The notes under the pieces were generated by a model, which worked only from the letters and a program-made list of their open reading frames with translations, did not search any database and was not told the DNA's origin. The position numbers were made by a program, and so were the translations under genes. 37,857 nucleotides of DNA from IMG/VR virus record IMGVR_UViG_3300046008_001555, positions 1 to 37,857 of that record; one strand, given 5' to 3'. This DNA is from a virus. This document shows positions 7,066-14,801 of the stretch, in pieces (position 1 is the first letter of the stretch; each line of letters opens with the position of its first letter).

Positions 7066-7652
7066 TTGAGCCAACGCCGAGCTTGCCGGGCCACTTGGTT
7101 GATGTTTGCGGCAGCCATACTGCCGGCGTTTTCTACTTCCCAATATGTGGGACCAAAAAGACTTTTATAAAGATCACGATTGTCTTCAACTTGCTGCCAA
7201 GCATGCTGAAGATAATCCATGTCTACCTGTCGGCCTGTTTGTGCCTGTCGTTTTTGCACATTGGCAATTGCTTGATCAAGTGGCACGTGAACTAAAATCA
7301 TAGCTGGCTGATAGTTATATTCCAGAAACTGTTGACGTTTTAGCTTGTAATCCTCAAAGTTTCTGCCTGTGCCATCAATAATCATGCCCAGTCCCTGACG
7401 CAACCAACTTTGGCGGAATTTTTCCGCCTGTGGTGCTTGTGGATGGGCAGCAAAATCGTTCTGCTGCTCTTGTGTTTCACGGCGTTGCAGCAAACTGGCA
7501 ACTTTGTCGGGATCAACAACTTTCATGTCGGATCCAAAAATCTTTTGCCTTACTGTGGTTTTTCCTGATCCCGGACTACCAGCCATGAATACAACTTTAT
7601 AGTTGTAGGGATCATGTCGACCTTCTAGTAAAAACAAGTCTTGTAGTTTCAT
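7050..7652 (-). CDS. P-loop kinase (zeta-toxin/AAA_33-like), possible packaged protein
   Basis: A 200-aa ATP-binding kinase-like protein. Walker A is GSPGSGKTT (25-33); VVDPDK follows (45-50) and an IDGTGRN motif marks the lid or acceptor region, as in zeta-toxin-like small-molecule kinases. There is no 3' phosphatase domain, so it is not a T4-type Pnkp. The first ten residues MKLQDLFLLE, then Gly, resemble the 10-residue capsid-targeting leader of T4 internal proteins, with an L-x-E cut site. The start at 7652 fits that leader; an upstream in-frame codon at 7667 would lie across the late octamer. GCTAAATA ends five bases before ATG. The substrate is unknown. Confidence 0.75.
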   Translation of the reverse strand: MKLQDLFLLEGRHDPYNYKVVFMAGSPGSGKTTVRQKIFGSDMKVVDPDKVASLLQRRETQEQQNDFAAHPQAPQAEKFRQSWLRQGLGMIIDGTGRNFEDYKLKRQQFLEYNYQPAMILVHVPLDQAIANVQKRQAQTGRQVDMDYLQHAWQQVEDNRDLYKSLFGPTYWEVENAGSMAAANINQVARQARRWLNQPAV

Positions 7653-7657
7653 AACGG

Positions 7658-7665
7658 TATTTAGC
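7658..7665 (-). promoter_or_regulatory. possible late promoter (GCTAAATA)
   Basis: On the minus strand GCTAAATA ends five bases before the kinase ATG; no Shine-Dalgarno lies between. It is back to back with the plus-strand octamer at 7670. Confidence 0.45.
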
Positions 7666-7669
7666 ACAA

Positions 7670-7677
7670 AATAAATA
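7670..7677 (+). promoter_or_regulatory. late promoter (AATAAATA)
   Basis: AATAAATA is one base from T4 TATAAATA. It lies 22 bases before the ATG at 7700, with GGGG at 7690-7693 as a possible RBS. Confidence 0.6.
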
Positions 7678-7699
7678 TAAGAAATCTCCGGGGACTTAT

Positions 7700-9655
7700 A
7701 TGAAACTTCAAGACATCAAGTCAAAAAAATCTATTGTGGAACAACAGCAGCAAGAGAGTGGTTTGAATATCTACAGTCCCAGCATGATTAAAAATGCCTT
7801 GTGGCAACTTGAGTGGGACGCTACCAAGCTCAAGCAACGGTTATACAAATTGCAACACGCACGGAAAACCAATCCCCAAGAGTGGGAGAAAAATGATTAC
7901 GATACAGTTTATGCAAATTACCACGCCCAACTCAAGGCCTTACAAGACAAAATCCAACACTTGAAAGCACAAGACCGCATCACTTATGATGAACGTGCAG
8001 TAGAAGACTTTTGGTTGGTGCTAAAACGTGAGTGCAGTGATTATCTTGCTGCATGTAGCCAAGCACAAAAATGGTTGTATCGTGGAATCAAAAATGAACA
8101 TCGCCCGGCTTTTTTGGCAAAAACGCGAGAAAATCGCCCCCCTATGGACAGCAATCCTTTGTTAATGAAATGTTTTGATCAAGCATTAAAAACCCTGGGA
8201 TTTAGCGCTCGCAGAGAAAACAGCATTTTTGCCATTAGTGATAGAGACAAATCCCTGGATTTTGGTGATGTTTATGTCATATTTCCTCGCAACGGCTTTG
8301 ACTTTACCTATACAAATGAACGTGAAATTATCCTAGATGAACTTGATCAAGTTTTAAGTACAAAACACATAGAATCATGGATGCAAGCAGTAAAAAAAGC
8401 CATGACTTCCCAGCCAGATAAATGGCCCATTTTAACCCCCAACGCAACGCCCGAGATCCTGTGGTTCACTGTGCAGAGACATCGTGAAAGCCTACTGTCA
8501 CAAGGATTTCCCCAAAACCTAGTTGATGACATAAGCGATCCACAATATATTTCCCAAAAGTATCAGCCACAACAAACCAACCTTCATGTAGCTTTGACTG
8601 GAGGTCAAGAAGTGTACGTACGCGGTGAATATTATGCACTGCGATGGAAATGGTATTGGGAATCTATTAACAGTTGGATGTATGAAATACAAAAGGCGCC
8701 ATTAAGCGAGCAAACTGCACATGATGGCAATGCTGCCAGCCCCACACAAGTCATTCCCACAGAGTTAGATAAATGGCACGCTGCGGCTGGGCGCATGCAG
8801 GAGCGCATACATACTCTCATGCGTCAAGGCGACCATGCCCAAGAACTCAAAACACGCAAGGCATTGCAAAACTTCCGGGAAAAAATTGGCACACCTAACA
8901 TTGAGCAAATGCCCTTGGCCAGCAAGCTGCTGACCGAGATACAGCAAAAATGCAGCGATATTTTGGAGATTTGCCACGACACTGGTAGGTTTTTATATCA
9001 CGGAAGTAAACATCTAGGAGAGTTTACTTACTTGGCACACAGCCAACCTCGCCAGCGGCCAAAAGACAGCGATCCAGCAACCAGTCGAGTATTTAATTAC
9101 GGTTTGGAAAAGTTGGGATTTACCGCCACCCGTGACAACAGCTTGTTTGTTACAAGCGATAGAACGTTGGCAAGTGACTATGGTGAGCTTTATGTAGTGT
9201 TGCCTTGCACAGGCCAATATGACTTTACCTACACTTCACGAAAAGATGACGTGTTAACAAAATACAATTTGCCCGATATGATGGATAATAAAATCCAGAT
9301 GTTGTTTACTGCATGGCAGAAAATCCCTTACGATGTTCAAAAAGAAATTATTGTTTATCCAGAAATATTGAAAACAGCGCAGGATTTAATCCATTGGTTG
9401 GTGGAACATGAAAACTCCCTGGGCACTATATCTAAAATACAAAAACTCACAGGGCTTAGTGCCAAATGGCAAGACTATGTGGATTTACCTGCGTTAAGAT
9501 ACATATATAACCCCCGCCAAGATAATCTAGCAGATGCCATGAGTAGTGGAAGGGAAATATATTTGAAGGGAAAGTTTTACCTTTTGAAAGTTGATCCTTG
9601 GAAAAACGGAATTGATTGGTGGCCTATTTTACAATCCTGGATTAAAAAAACTTGA
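7700..9655 (+). CDS. late protein with two tandem ART-like modules, 651 aa
   Basis: The protein contains the same module twice. Copy 1 spans about residues 112-206 (CSDYL, YRGIK, DFGDVYVIFP, FDFTYT); copy 2 spans 418-512 (CSDIL, YHGSK, DYGELYVVLP, YDFTYT). Each is followed about 110 residues later by a matching hairpin-like motif (EVYVRGEYYAL at 304 and EIYLKGKFYLL near 625). The Y-R/H-G, SDR (180, 486) and phi-YG motifs are those of ADP-ribosyltransferase-like phage proteins; copy 1 has YRG and copy 2 has YHG. The first 14 residues (MKLQDIKSKKSIVE) could be a capsid-targeting leader with an I-x-E cut site. A late octamer precedes it. T4 Alt, a packaged ART of similar size, is the natural comparison. 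Catalytic activity is unproven. Confidence 0.65.
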   Translation: MKLQDIKSKKSIVEQQQQESGLNIYSPSMIKNALWQLEWDATKLKQRLYKLQHARKTNPQEWEKNDYDTVYANYHAQLKALQDKIQHLKAQDRITYDERAVEDFWLVLKRECSDYLAACSQAQKWLYRGIKNEHRPAFLAKTRENRPPMDSNPLLMKCFDQALKTLGFSARRENSIFAISDRDKSLDFGDVYVIFPRNGFDFTYTNEREIILDELDQVLSTKHIESWMQAVKKAMTSQPDKWPILTPNATPEILWFTVQRHRESLLSQGFPQNLVDDISDPQYISQKYQPQQTNLHVALTGGQEVYVRGEYYALRWKWYWESINSWMYEIQKAPLSEQTAHDGNAASPTQVIPTELDKWHAAAGRMQERIHTLMRQGDHAQELKTRKALQNFREKIGTPNIEQMPLASKLLTEIQQKCSDILEICHDTGRFLYHGSKHLGEFTYLAHSQPRQRPKDSDPATSRVFNYGLEKLGFTATRDNSLFVTSDRTLASDYGELYVVLPCTGQYDFTYTSRKDDVLTKYNLPDMMDNKIQMLFTAWQKIPYDVQKEIIVYPEILKTAQDLIHWLVEHENSLGTISKIQKLTGLSAKWQDYVDLPALRYIYNPRQDNLADAMSSGREIYLKGKFYLLKVDPWKNGIDWWPILQSWIKKT

Positions 9656-9679
9656 CATAATCGAGGCAAATGCTATTAT
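9652..9679 (+). promoter_or_regulatory. early promoter
   Basis: The -35 is TTGACA at 9652-9657, whose TGA is the stop codon of the upstream gene; the -10 is TATTAT at 9674-9679 after TGC; the spacer is 16. Confidence 0.75.
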
Positions 9680-9732
9680 GCTGAAACGTGCTGGAGATAA
9701 TATATTGGCAACCCCAAGAGGGAGGTTTGCAC

Positions 9733-10479
9733 ATGCGCAGTGACATGAGCAAAGTGATTGTTGAACGCCCTCGACTGGGTGGCAAGCACGTCAGGAAAGG
9801 CCGAGAGACTTCTGATGATTTGCAGCCCAAAAACCAGGGCATGCGCGCGCCCTACATGAAGTATTATCAAAACAAAGAACTCAACGAATATCTCAGCCCC
9901 TTGAAGCGTTTCCTGCACAGCCGAGTTGGCCAACCTTGGAATACGGTGTGGAGCGAGATCAGCGCCAACATTCGCAGTGACAATGCTGTTCAGCAGCATG
10001 TGCGTGATCATGTGCTCATGTGGGTGTGCCGCAACACCCGGGTAGATGATCGTGGCGAAATTTGGTGCTTTGAGAGCCGTCCCAGCCTGCTGAAAGGCAG
10101 CGGGCAGGTGTTTTATGTTGATCCTCGCGATGGCAAGCTTTGCCTTAACAACAGCGCTCGAAGCTATAGCCAACAATGGCGCGAGACCAAAGCCAATCAA
10201 GAGGCCGAATGGCATGCCCACAATCGTACAGTAGCTGATGGCACAAAAATCAGCAAGCACGAGGGCATTTGGTATGCGATCGAAGAAAAGGCTGTTCCTG
10301 CACCTAGCAAAGTCACTGTGAAAGGCTTTACTGGTCGCGACAGGATTGAATGGCAGGCAACGGCAGTGTATGATGTGCTGCTAAAGAAAACTGTTTACAA
10401 ACACAATGGACACTATGTGGTGAGCAAACGTCAGCTCAGCCGCACAGAACTCAAGCGGCATGGAGTAGCAAATGGCTAA
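9733..10479 (+). CDS. conserved protein of unknown function, 248 aa
   Basis: The N-terminus VIVERPRLGG and the segment YLSPLKRFLHSRVGQPW (about residues 52-68), followed by QQHVRDHVL, match a protein family I have seen in bacteria and phages without a known function. It is basic, with a YVDPRDGKL motif in the middle. The GTG at 9688 is close to the -10 box; ATG 9733 has GGGAGG at 9719-9724 and is preferred. It overlaps the 2H-phosphoesterase-like gene by 8 bases, which suggests a shared operon with it and the CCA-adding enzyme downstream. Confidence 0.75.
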   Translation: MRSDMSKVIVERPRLGGKHVRKGRETSDDLQPKNQGMRAPYMKYYQNKELNEYLSPLKRFLHSRVGQPWNTVWSEISANIRSDNAVQQHVRDHVLMWVCRNTRVDDRGEIWCFESRPSLLKGSGQVFYVDPRDGKLCLNNSARSYSQQWRETKANQEAEWHAHNRTVADGTKISKHEGIWYAIEEKAVPAPSKVTVKGFTGRDRIEWQATAVYDVLLKKTVYKHNGHYVVSKRQLSRTELKRHGVANG

Positions 10480-10864
10480 AGGGTATATGGGTTGGCTGCT
10501 GCCTCAGGCAGAGCGTGATCGACTGCTGGAACTTTTTGAACCCCAATATCCCACAGTGGTGGCACATCATTGCACGCTGAAGTTTGGGGTCGATGAAACC
10601 ACACCATTGCCGCGTGAAACCTCCGCTGCTGTTGTGGGCATGGCTAATGATGGTCAAGGGGTTCAAGCTTTGATCCTCAGCATTGGCGGCACCACCAGTC
10701 GCCCGGATGGCGCAACATATCACATCACGTGGAGTTTGAAGCCCGGAAGGAAACCTGTGGAAAGCAACAAAGTTATTGAAAACTTTGGCTGGACCCCGGT
10801 TGTGCCCGCGCAGCAGATTACCATCAAACCGGAATTTTTTCTATTCACATCGGCAAAAAACTAA
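10472..10864 (+). CDS. 2H phosphoesterase-like protein, 130 aa
   Basis: Two H-x-T motifs, H33-C-T35 (HHCTLKFG) and H84-I-T86 (YHITWSL), spaced about 50 residues apart, are the signature of the 2H phosphoesterase (LigT/CPDase) fold, which cuts or joins 2',3'- or 2',5'-phosphoester bonds in RNA or cyclic nucleotides. The RPDG/YHITWSL/PGRKPV layout is shared by a bacterial and phage subfamily. Possible jobs are RNA-end processing beside the RNA ligase and CCA enzyme, or destruction of cyclic-nucleotide signals as in T4 Acb1; sequence alone does not decide. It overlaps the upstream gene by 8 bases. Confidence 0.7.
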   Translation: MAKGYMGWLLPQAERDRLLELFEPQYPTVVAHHCTLKFGVDETTPLPRETSAAVVGMANDGQGVQALILSIGGTTSRPDGATYHITWSLKPGRKPVESNKVIENFGWTPVVPAQQITIKPEFFLFTSAKN

Positions 10865-10892
10865 TTGACAAAATTATCAAACATGCTAGATT
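10865..10892 (+). promoter_or_regulatory. early promoter
   Basis: The -35 is TTGACA at 10865-10870 and the -10 is TAGATT at 10887-10892 after TGC; the spacer is 16. It drives the small gene at 10918 and the CCA enzyme. Confidence 0.65.
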
Positions 10893-10917
10893 GATGGGGT
10901 AGCAAGGAGACCATGCT

Positions 10918-11091
10918 GTGAGCACGCTGGCTGGGTTGATGGTTCTTTACCTGGTATGTAGGCTTGCACAAGTGGATATTGAGCTTGTGCTCATGGCACT
11001 TTGGAGCAGCACGCAGAGCTTGCCTCGAGTGCAACTGAACATGCCAGGCGGGCTCCCTCGCTTCTGGTTTCTCAAGTGGGTGCGCAAGTGA
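10918..11091 (+). CDS. small hypothetical protein, 57 aa, hydrophobic N-terminus
   Basis: It starts at GTG 10918, 8 bases after AAGGAG (10904-10909). The ATG at 10913 reads only two codons before a stop and is not used. The N-terminal 15 residues are hydrophobic (LAGLMVLYLVC), so it may be membrane-anchored; the C-terminus is basic. The stop overlaps the start of the CCA enzyme (TGATG), so its translation probably feeds that gene. It could be a leader ORF rather than a functional protein. Confidence 0.55.
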   Translation: MSTLAGLMVLYLVCRLAQVDIELVLMALWSSTQSLPRVQLNMPGGLPRFWFLKWVRK

Positions 11092-12242
11092 TGGATGTCA
11101 CAAACACGGTTACTCCTGAGCTGCATGAACTGGCTGAGGCTTTTGGCCAGCGTGGTTTTGGTCTGCGACTGGTAGGCGGCTGCGTGAGGGATCTGCTGGC
11201 GGACAAGACCCCCGGGGACGTGGATCTCTGCACAGACGCCAACCCCGATGAGGCCATGGCAATCTACCGCGATCTGGGTGTGAGGCACATTCCCACTGGC
11301 TTGGATCATGGCACTGTGACAGTGGTTCTGAATGATGAGACCTACGAGATCACCAGCCTGCGTGAGGATGTCAGCACAGACGGCCGGCGTGCTGTGGTGC
11401 GCTACACCCGAGATTGGGCAGTCGACAGCAACCGTCGTGATTTCACCATCAACAGCATGAGCATGACGCTGGATGGCAAGCTGTTCGACCCTTTTGGCGG
11501 TGCTGAGGACTTGCGTGCGGGCCGGGTGCGGTTTGTTGGCAATGCTGACACTCGCATCCAGGAGGACTACCTGCGCATCCTGCGTTGGTATAGGTTCACT
11601 GCACGGTTTGGCCAGGAGTATGATGTTGATGCTCTGGCTGCTGTGGAACGGCAATGCAAGGGCTTGAAGAGCATCAGTGTAGAGAGGATCTGGAGTGAGG
11701 TCAAACAGATCATCGCAGGCCCCCGGGGTATAAGCACATTGTATGACATGTGGTATGTGGTAGGTGTGGGCCACAGTGCTGGCTTTCCTCGTGGTGCGCC
11801 TTGGTATGGGCACCCCCAGGACCCTCCTTTCTCAGTTACCACCAACCCAGTCACGCTGATGGTGTATATGTGGCGGCACGAGATTTATGGTGTGCTGAAA
11901 AACTGGAAGGCCAGCAGGGAGGAGATTGATCTGGCACAGTATCTCCTCCAGCCTGATCGAGACTGCAAGGCAAAAAATCCCTTCCGTGAGATGGCCGTGC
12001 ATGGTGTCTCCCGAGAGTGGGCAAGAGAGATGGCTGCTCTGCAGAACCTTAGTGCCATGGAAATAGCAATGCTTGATGCTTGGACTGTGCCGGAGTTTCC
12101 CGTCACAGGCTATGATCTCATCAAGATGGGCATGAAGCCTGGTCCGCAGTATGGTGTTGTGATCAACAAGCTCAAGGAAATTTGGGCAGACAGTGGCTAC
12201 ACCGCTACCAAGGAGCAACTGCTGGCCAACGTCCAGGTCTAG
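11091..12242 (+). CDS. cca: CCA tRNA nucleotidyltransferase
   Basis: A 383-aa class II CCA-adding enzyme or poly(A) polymerase-like protein, which adds CCA to tRNA 3' ends. The nucleotidyltransferase motifs are complete: GGCVRD (29-34), the DVD metal ligands (43-45), RRDFTIN (115-121), and the nucleotide-selecting EDYLRILR (158-165) followed by FTARFG. The C-terminal DLIKMGMKPGPQYG segment is the usual tail motif. Start ATG 11091 is preferred over the open frame from 11001 because it overlaps the upstream stop and is followed directly by family sequence. In a phage it may repair tRNAs damaged by host nucleases; it lies near the 2H-like gene. It ends four bases into the convergent ART-like gene. 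Confidence 0.92.
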   Translation: MDVTNTVTPELHELAEAFGQRGFGLRLVGGCVRDLLADKTPGDVDLCTDANPDEAMAIYRDLGVRHIPTGLDHGTVTVVLNDETYEITSLREDVSTDGRRAVVRYTRDWAVDSNRRDFTINSMSMTLDGKLFDPFGGAEDLRAGRVRFVGNADTRIQEDYLRILRWYRFTARFGQEYDVDALAAVERQCKGLKSISVERIWSEVKQIIAGPRGISTLYDMWYVVGVGHSAGFPRGAPWYGHPQDPPFSVTTNPVTLMVYMWRHEIYGVLKNWKASREEIDLAQYLLQPDRDCKAKNPFREMAVHGVSREWAREMAALQNLSAMEIAMLDAWTVPEFPVTGYDLIKMGMKPGPQYGVVINKLKEIWADSGYTATKEQLLANVQV

Positions 12243-12808
12243 CGAGTGGGACGGGGAGTTAATCCCCGTCTCACCAGCTCGGCGCGGTCTTGATTGACGT
12301 CTTGAATGCCGTAATTACTCAGTTGAATGTTGTTTCTTCTGAAAAAGTTTTGCAATCTCTTATCAGTAAGCACGAAATCAGGAAGATCAGCACCGCGGAT
12401 GAAATAGTCAGCGGGCTCTACCTGGGCAGGATAATCCCCGGCAATGTCATCTCGAGGCCGCTGCTGCCATCTCGGCTCGGCATATTTCAATACCAGCAAA
12501 GCTGCATGCTTGTAAAAGTCCTGGGCGGTGATGTCCTGATCTCCGGAATGCATGTCCCATTGGGGATATTGATGCCGCATTTGCCCGATTATAGCACTAA
12601 CGCATTTATAAAGGTCTTGTCTACTTGCTGCAAAAACCACATTGGCCAAGGGAATACCTGCTTGGCGATATTCATCGTATGCATGAGCTGTGAATTTACC
12701 AACTTGTGGCAACAGGCCAAAATCCATGATATCCGGCACAAACTCTTTTAATGTGCCATGATAGAGAGTACGGGGTTGACTTTCTGTCAGCAGGTGAGTG
12801 ATTAACAT
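12239..12808 (-). CDS. ADP-ribosyltransferase-like protein, 189 aa
   Basis: An ART-like protein with YHGT at 16-19, a GLLP turn (31-34), VFAAS at 58-62 and VEPADYF at 130-136, the order seen in YHGT-type phage ART and RNA 2'-phosphotransferase-like proteins that use NAD. It starts with MLITHLLTE then Ser, a possible capsid-targeting leader with an L-x-E cut. ACTAAATA ends seven bases before the ATG and there is no Shine-Dalgarno. It is transcribed against the CCA enzyme, overlapping it by four bases, and away from the Nudix gene. The acceptor is unknown. Moderate confidence on family, low on activity. Confidence 0.6.
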   Translation of the reverse strand: MLITHLLTESQPRTLYHGTLKEFVPDIMDFGLLPQVGKFTAHAYDEYRQAGIPLANVVFAASRQDLYKCVSAIIGQMRHQYPQWDMHSGDQDITAQDFYKHAALLVLKYAEPRWQQRPRDDIAGDYPAQVEPADYFIRGADLPDFVLTDKRLQNFFRRNNIQLSNYGIQDVNQDRAELVRRGLTPRPTR

Positions 12809-12815
12809 TGTGAAA

Positions 12816-12823
12816 TATTTAGT
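12816..12823 (-). promoter_or_regulatory. possible late promoter (ACTAAATA)
   Basis: Minus-strand ACTAAATA ends seven bases before the ART-like ATG at 12808. Confidence 0.45.
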
Positions 12824-12844
12824 GAAAAGAATGGCTAACAGCCA

Positions 12845-12871
12845 TTTGACATTTTATACAACTAGCATAAT
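12845..12871 (+). promoter_or_regulatory. early promoter
   Basis: The -35 is TTGACA at 12845-12850, the -10 is CATAAT at 12866-12871, and the spacer is 15. A 14-base palindrome (ATATGC-AA-GCATAT, 12870-12883) begins at the -10 and may be an operator. Confidence 0.6.
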
Positions 12872-12894
12872 ATGCAAGCATATAAAGGTGAAAC

Positions 12895-13344
12895 ATGTCC
12901 GCAACTGAAATCCTCGAAGATCCCGTGACCCCCGTTGTGCGAGTGGGCGTGGGAGTGCTGTTGCTCAGTCCCGGAGGCTATGTGCTCATGCAAAGGCAAG
13001 GCAGTCATGGTGCCGGTGAGTGGAGTTTTCCCGGAGGGCACCTTGAGTTTTCGGAGACAGTGCTGGACTGTGCCCGGCGAGAGGTTGCCGAAGAGCTGGG
13101 GGTAACGCTGAAAGATCCTTGCACTGTGCCCCTCTTCACCGAGGATTTTTTCCCAAAGCATCAGCGCCACTACATCACAGTCTACGTCACAGGCTGGTGT
13201 GAGGAAACTCCGCGCATTCTTGAACCGGAAAAGTGCAGTCAACTCAAGATGGTCCCGCTTGGAGACAGTCTCCCCGCTCCTACTTTCCCTGGTGTTGGAA
13301 CTGTTTGGGAATACAAGAGCCGCAGCATCATTAAAAGGGCATAG
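12895..13344 (+). CDS. Nudix hydrolase (MutT/NUDT15-like)
   Basis: A 149-aa pyrophosphohydrolase with a complete Nudix box at G48-V70 (G-x5-E-x7-REVAEELGV). The preceding QRQGSHGAGEWSFPGG is typical of the NUDT15/MutT-like group that clears nucleoside triphosphates such as oxidised or modified dNTPs. Start ATG 12895 follows AAGGTG. It is the first gene of a plus-strand region that also holds the NMN adenylyltransferase-Nudix protein; the two Nudix domains are not close copies. Its substrate could also be a dinucleotide. Confidence 0.88.
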   Translation: MSATEILEDPVTPVVRVGVGVLLLSPGGYVLMQRQGSHGAGEWSFPGGHLEFSETVLDCARREVAEELGVTLKDPCTVPLFTEDFFPKHQRHYITVYVTGWCEETPRILEPEKCSQLKMVPLGDSLPAPTFPGVGTVWEYKSRSIIKRA

Positions 13345-13373
13345 TTATGTCCCGGGAATAAGCAACAAAGGGT

Positions 13374-13402
13374 TTGACATCTCCACCAACGCATGCTATA
13401 TA
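13374..13402 (+). promoter_or_regulatory. early promoter of NMN adenylyltransferase gene
   Basis: The -35 is TTGACA at 13374-13379, the -10 is TATATA at 13397-13402 after TGC, and the spacer is 17. Confidence 0.75.
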
Positions 13403-13415
13403 AGATATACGCTGA

Positions 13416-13454
13416 CAGGATAGACCTAGAGGCTTTTACGCAAAGGATTTTTGC
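13416..13454 (+). promoter_or_regulatory. leader element shared with NAMPT gene
   Basis: CAGGATAGACCT at 13416-13427 is repeated exactly at 16951-16962 before the NAMPT gene. In both leaders it lies 12 bases after TATATAA. It is followed by a hairpin, stem GCAAA/TTTGC (13440-13444 with 13450-13454), whose loop GGATT holds the Shine-Dalgarno; ATG follows three bases later. This could be an RNA-level control element for NAD genes. Confidence 0.6.
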
Positions 13455-13457
13455 AAC

Positions 13458-14534
13458 ATGACCCAACTTTTTGACCTAGCCCTCTTTATCGGTCGTTTTT
13501 GCCCTTACCATTCAGGACACCACCGTGTGGTTGAGACTGCACTGGAAAAGGCCCAGCACCTAGTGATCCTTGTGGGCTCTGCCCGCAGCCCTCGTAGCCA
13601 CCGAGTGCCCTTCACGTTCATTGAACGACGCGATATGATCGAGCAGAGTCTCTCCGCCGAGCAGCGAGCTCGAGTGCTAGTGATGCCGCTGGAAGACAGC
13701 ACCTACAATGATGCACGCTGGATTCAAAACGTGCAGAATCTTGTAGCACAGGCACAGGCACGCTTTGGTCAGGATCCAGGCACCAGCACAGTTACACTGA
13801 TCGGGCACAGCCGAGACCACAGCAGCTACTACCTCAGGATTTTTCCGCAGTGGCACAGCACCAACGTGGAGAGCTTTGGCAACATAAGTGGCACCAACAT
13901 CCGCAACAGCTACTTCAGCAACATGGGCCACATGTGGGTGCAGGATGCTGATGGGCACAAAGCAGGCGATTTGCCGCGTGATGCACTGGTGAGCACTCCT
14001 GTGCAGCAGTTTCTCCAGAAGTTCATGAGCACAGACAGCTACAAGAACATTCTGGAAGAATACAAGTTTGTTTTGGACTACAAGGCCTCGTGGCAGAGTG
14101 CGCCTTACCCGCCGACTTTTGTGACTGTAGACGCTTGTGTGGTGCAGAGTGGTCATGTGCTGCTGGTGCGACGTGGTGCCAGGCCCGGCAAAGGGCAGTG
14201 GGCTATGCCAGGTGGATTCATTAATCAGAACGAGCGTATTAATCATGCCGTGCTGCGTGAACTACGTGAGGAAACTCAGCTTCGTGTGCCTGAACCAGTG
14301 TTGCGTGGCAGCATTGTGGATCAGGAAGTGTTTGATGATCCCAACCGCAGCAGCCGTGGGCGAACTATCACTCACTGTTTTCTGATCAAGCTGCGCGATG
14401 ACACGGCTCTGCCCAAGGTCAAAGGCAGCGATGATGCTGACAAGGCCCTTTGGATCCCCATCAGTGAGCTGCGTCCGGAAGATCACTTTGAGGATCACTA
14501 CCATATGATTCAGGCCATGCTAGCTCGCATTTAA
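13458..14534 (+). CDS. bifunctional NMN adenylyltransferase / Nudix hydrolase
   Basis: A 358-aa two-domain enzyme like NatV of Vibrio phage KVP40 and bacterial NadM-Nudix. Domain 1 joins NMN to AMP to give NAD: GRFCPYHSGH (12-21, the HxGH motif) and ISGTNIR (143-149). Domain 2 is a Nudix hydrolase, box at 253-275 (GFINQNE...LRELREETQL), with Gln instead of the usual Gly near the end; such domains often act on ADP-ribose. It uses the product of NAMPT (16998), completing nicotinamide salvage. It has its own early promoter and a leader element shared with NAMPT. Start ATG 13458 is fixed by the family N-terminus. Confidence 0.93.
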   Translation: MTQLFDLALFIGRFCPYHSGHHRVVETALEKAQHLVILVGSARSPRSHRVPFTFIERRDMIEQSLSAEQRARVLVMPLEDSTYNDARWIQNVQNLVAQAQARFGQDPGTSTVTLIGHSRDHSSYYLRIFPQWHSTNVESFGNISGTNIRNSYFSNMGHMWVQDADGHKAGDLPRDALVSTPVQQFLQKFMSTDSYKNILEEYKFVLDYKASWQSAPYPPTFVTVDACVVQSGHVLLVRRGARPGKGQWAMPGGFINQNERINHAVLRELREETQLRVPEPVLRGSIVDQEVFDDPNRSSRGRTITHCFLIKLRDDTALPKVKGSDDADKALWIPISELRPEDHFEDHYHMIQAMLARI

Positions 14535-14548
14535 GGAGTTTTTTGGTT

Positions 14549-14728
14549 ATGATGACGCGCATCAAGATTGAGCCCTGCACTACTGTCAGCACGCCAGACC
14601 GTTGTGGCATGGAGCAGTTGAAGCGAGTTTTACGGATCTCGCAAAAGCAGGGATTGATCCAGCTCACAGGTGATCCCAGTCTTGATGCGCCGTCAACAGA
14701 CGAGCCTATCAACAAGGAACAACTGTAA
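14549..14728 (+). CDS. hypothetical protein, 59 aa
   Basis: A small protein of unknown function located directly after the NMN adenylyltransferase gene. AAGGAG at 14533-14538 lies over the upstream stop; ATG 14549 (10 bases away) is chosen, with TTG 14543 and ATG 14552 as alternatives. No motif is recognised. Confidence 0.55.
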   Translation: MMTRIKIEPCTTVSTPDRCGMEQLKRVLRISQKQGLIQLTGDPSLDAPSTDEPINKEQL

Positions 14729-14762
14729 AATAGTAGTTGACAGATGTTTTTTTAAGTAGCAT

Positions 14763-14796
14763 GCTAATAAAATTAGGGTATTTTATTAGCAAGGAG
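14763..14796 (+). promoter_or_regulatory. leader hairpin next to RBS of methyltransferase gene
   Basis: A perfect 11-bp stem, GCTAATAAAAT (14763-14773) with ATTTTATTAGC (14780-14790) and a TAGGGT loop, abuts AAGGAG at 14791-14796. It could modulate ribosome access or protect the mRNA end. A TTGACA at 14737 upstream has no -10 at a normal distance. Confidence 0.55.
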
Positions 14797-14801
14797 CTTA
14801 T

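Noticed and set aside
7050-7652. Polynucleotide kinase partner for the RNA ligase
   Set aside because: It has a P-loop kinase domain but no 3'-phosphatase domain, and the sequence is closer to zeta-toxin-like kinases.
10947-11813. 288-aa open frame on the minus strand
   Set aside because: It lies fully opposite the CCA enzyme and has no signals of its own.
14737-14770. Promoter before the methyltransferase gene
   Set aside because: TTGACA is present but the only -10-like sequence is 22 bases away; I kept the hairpin instead.
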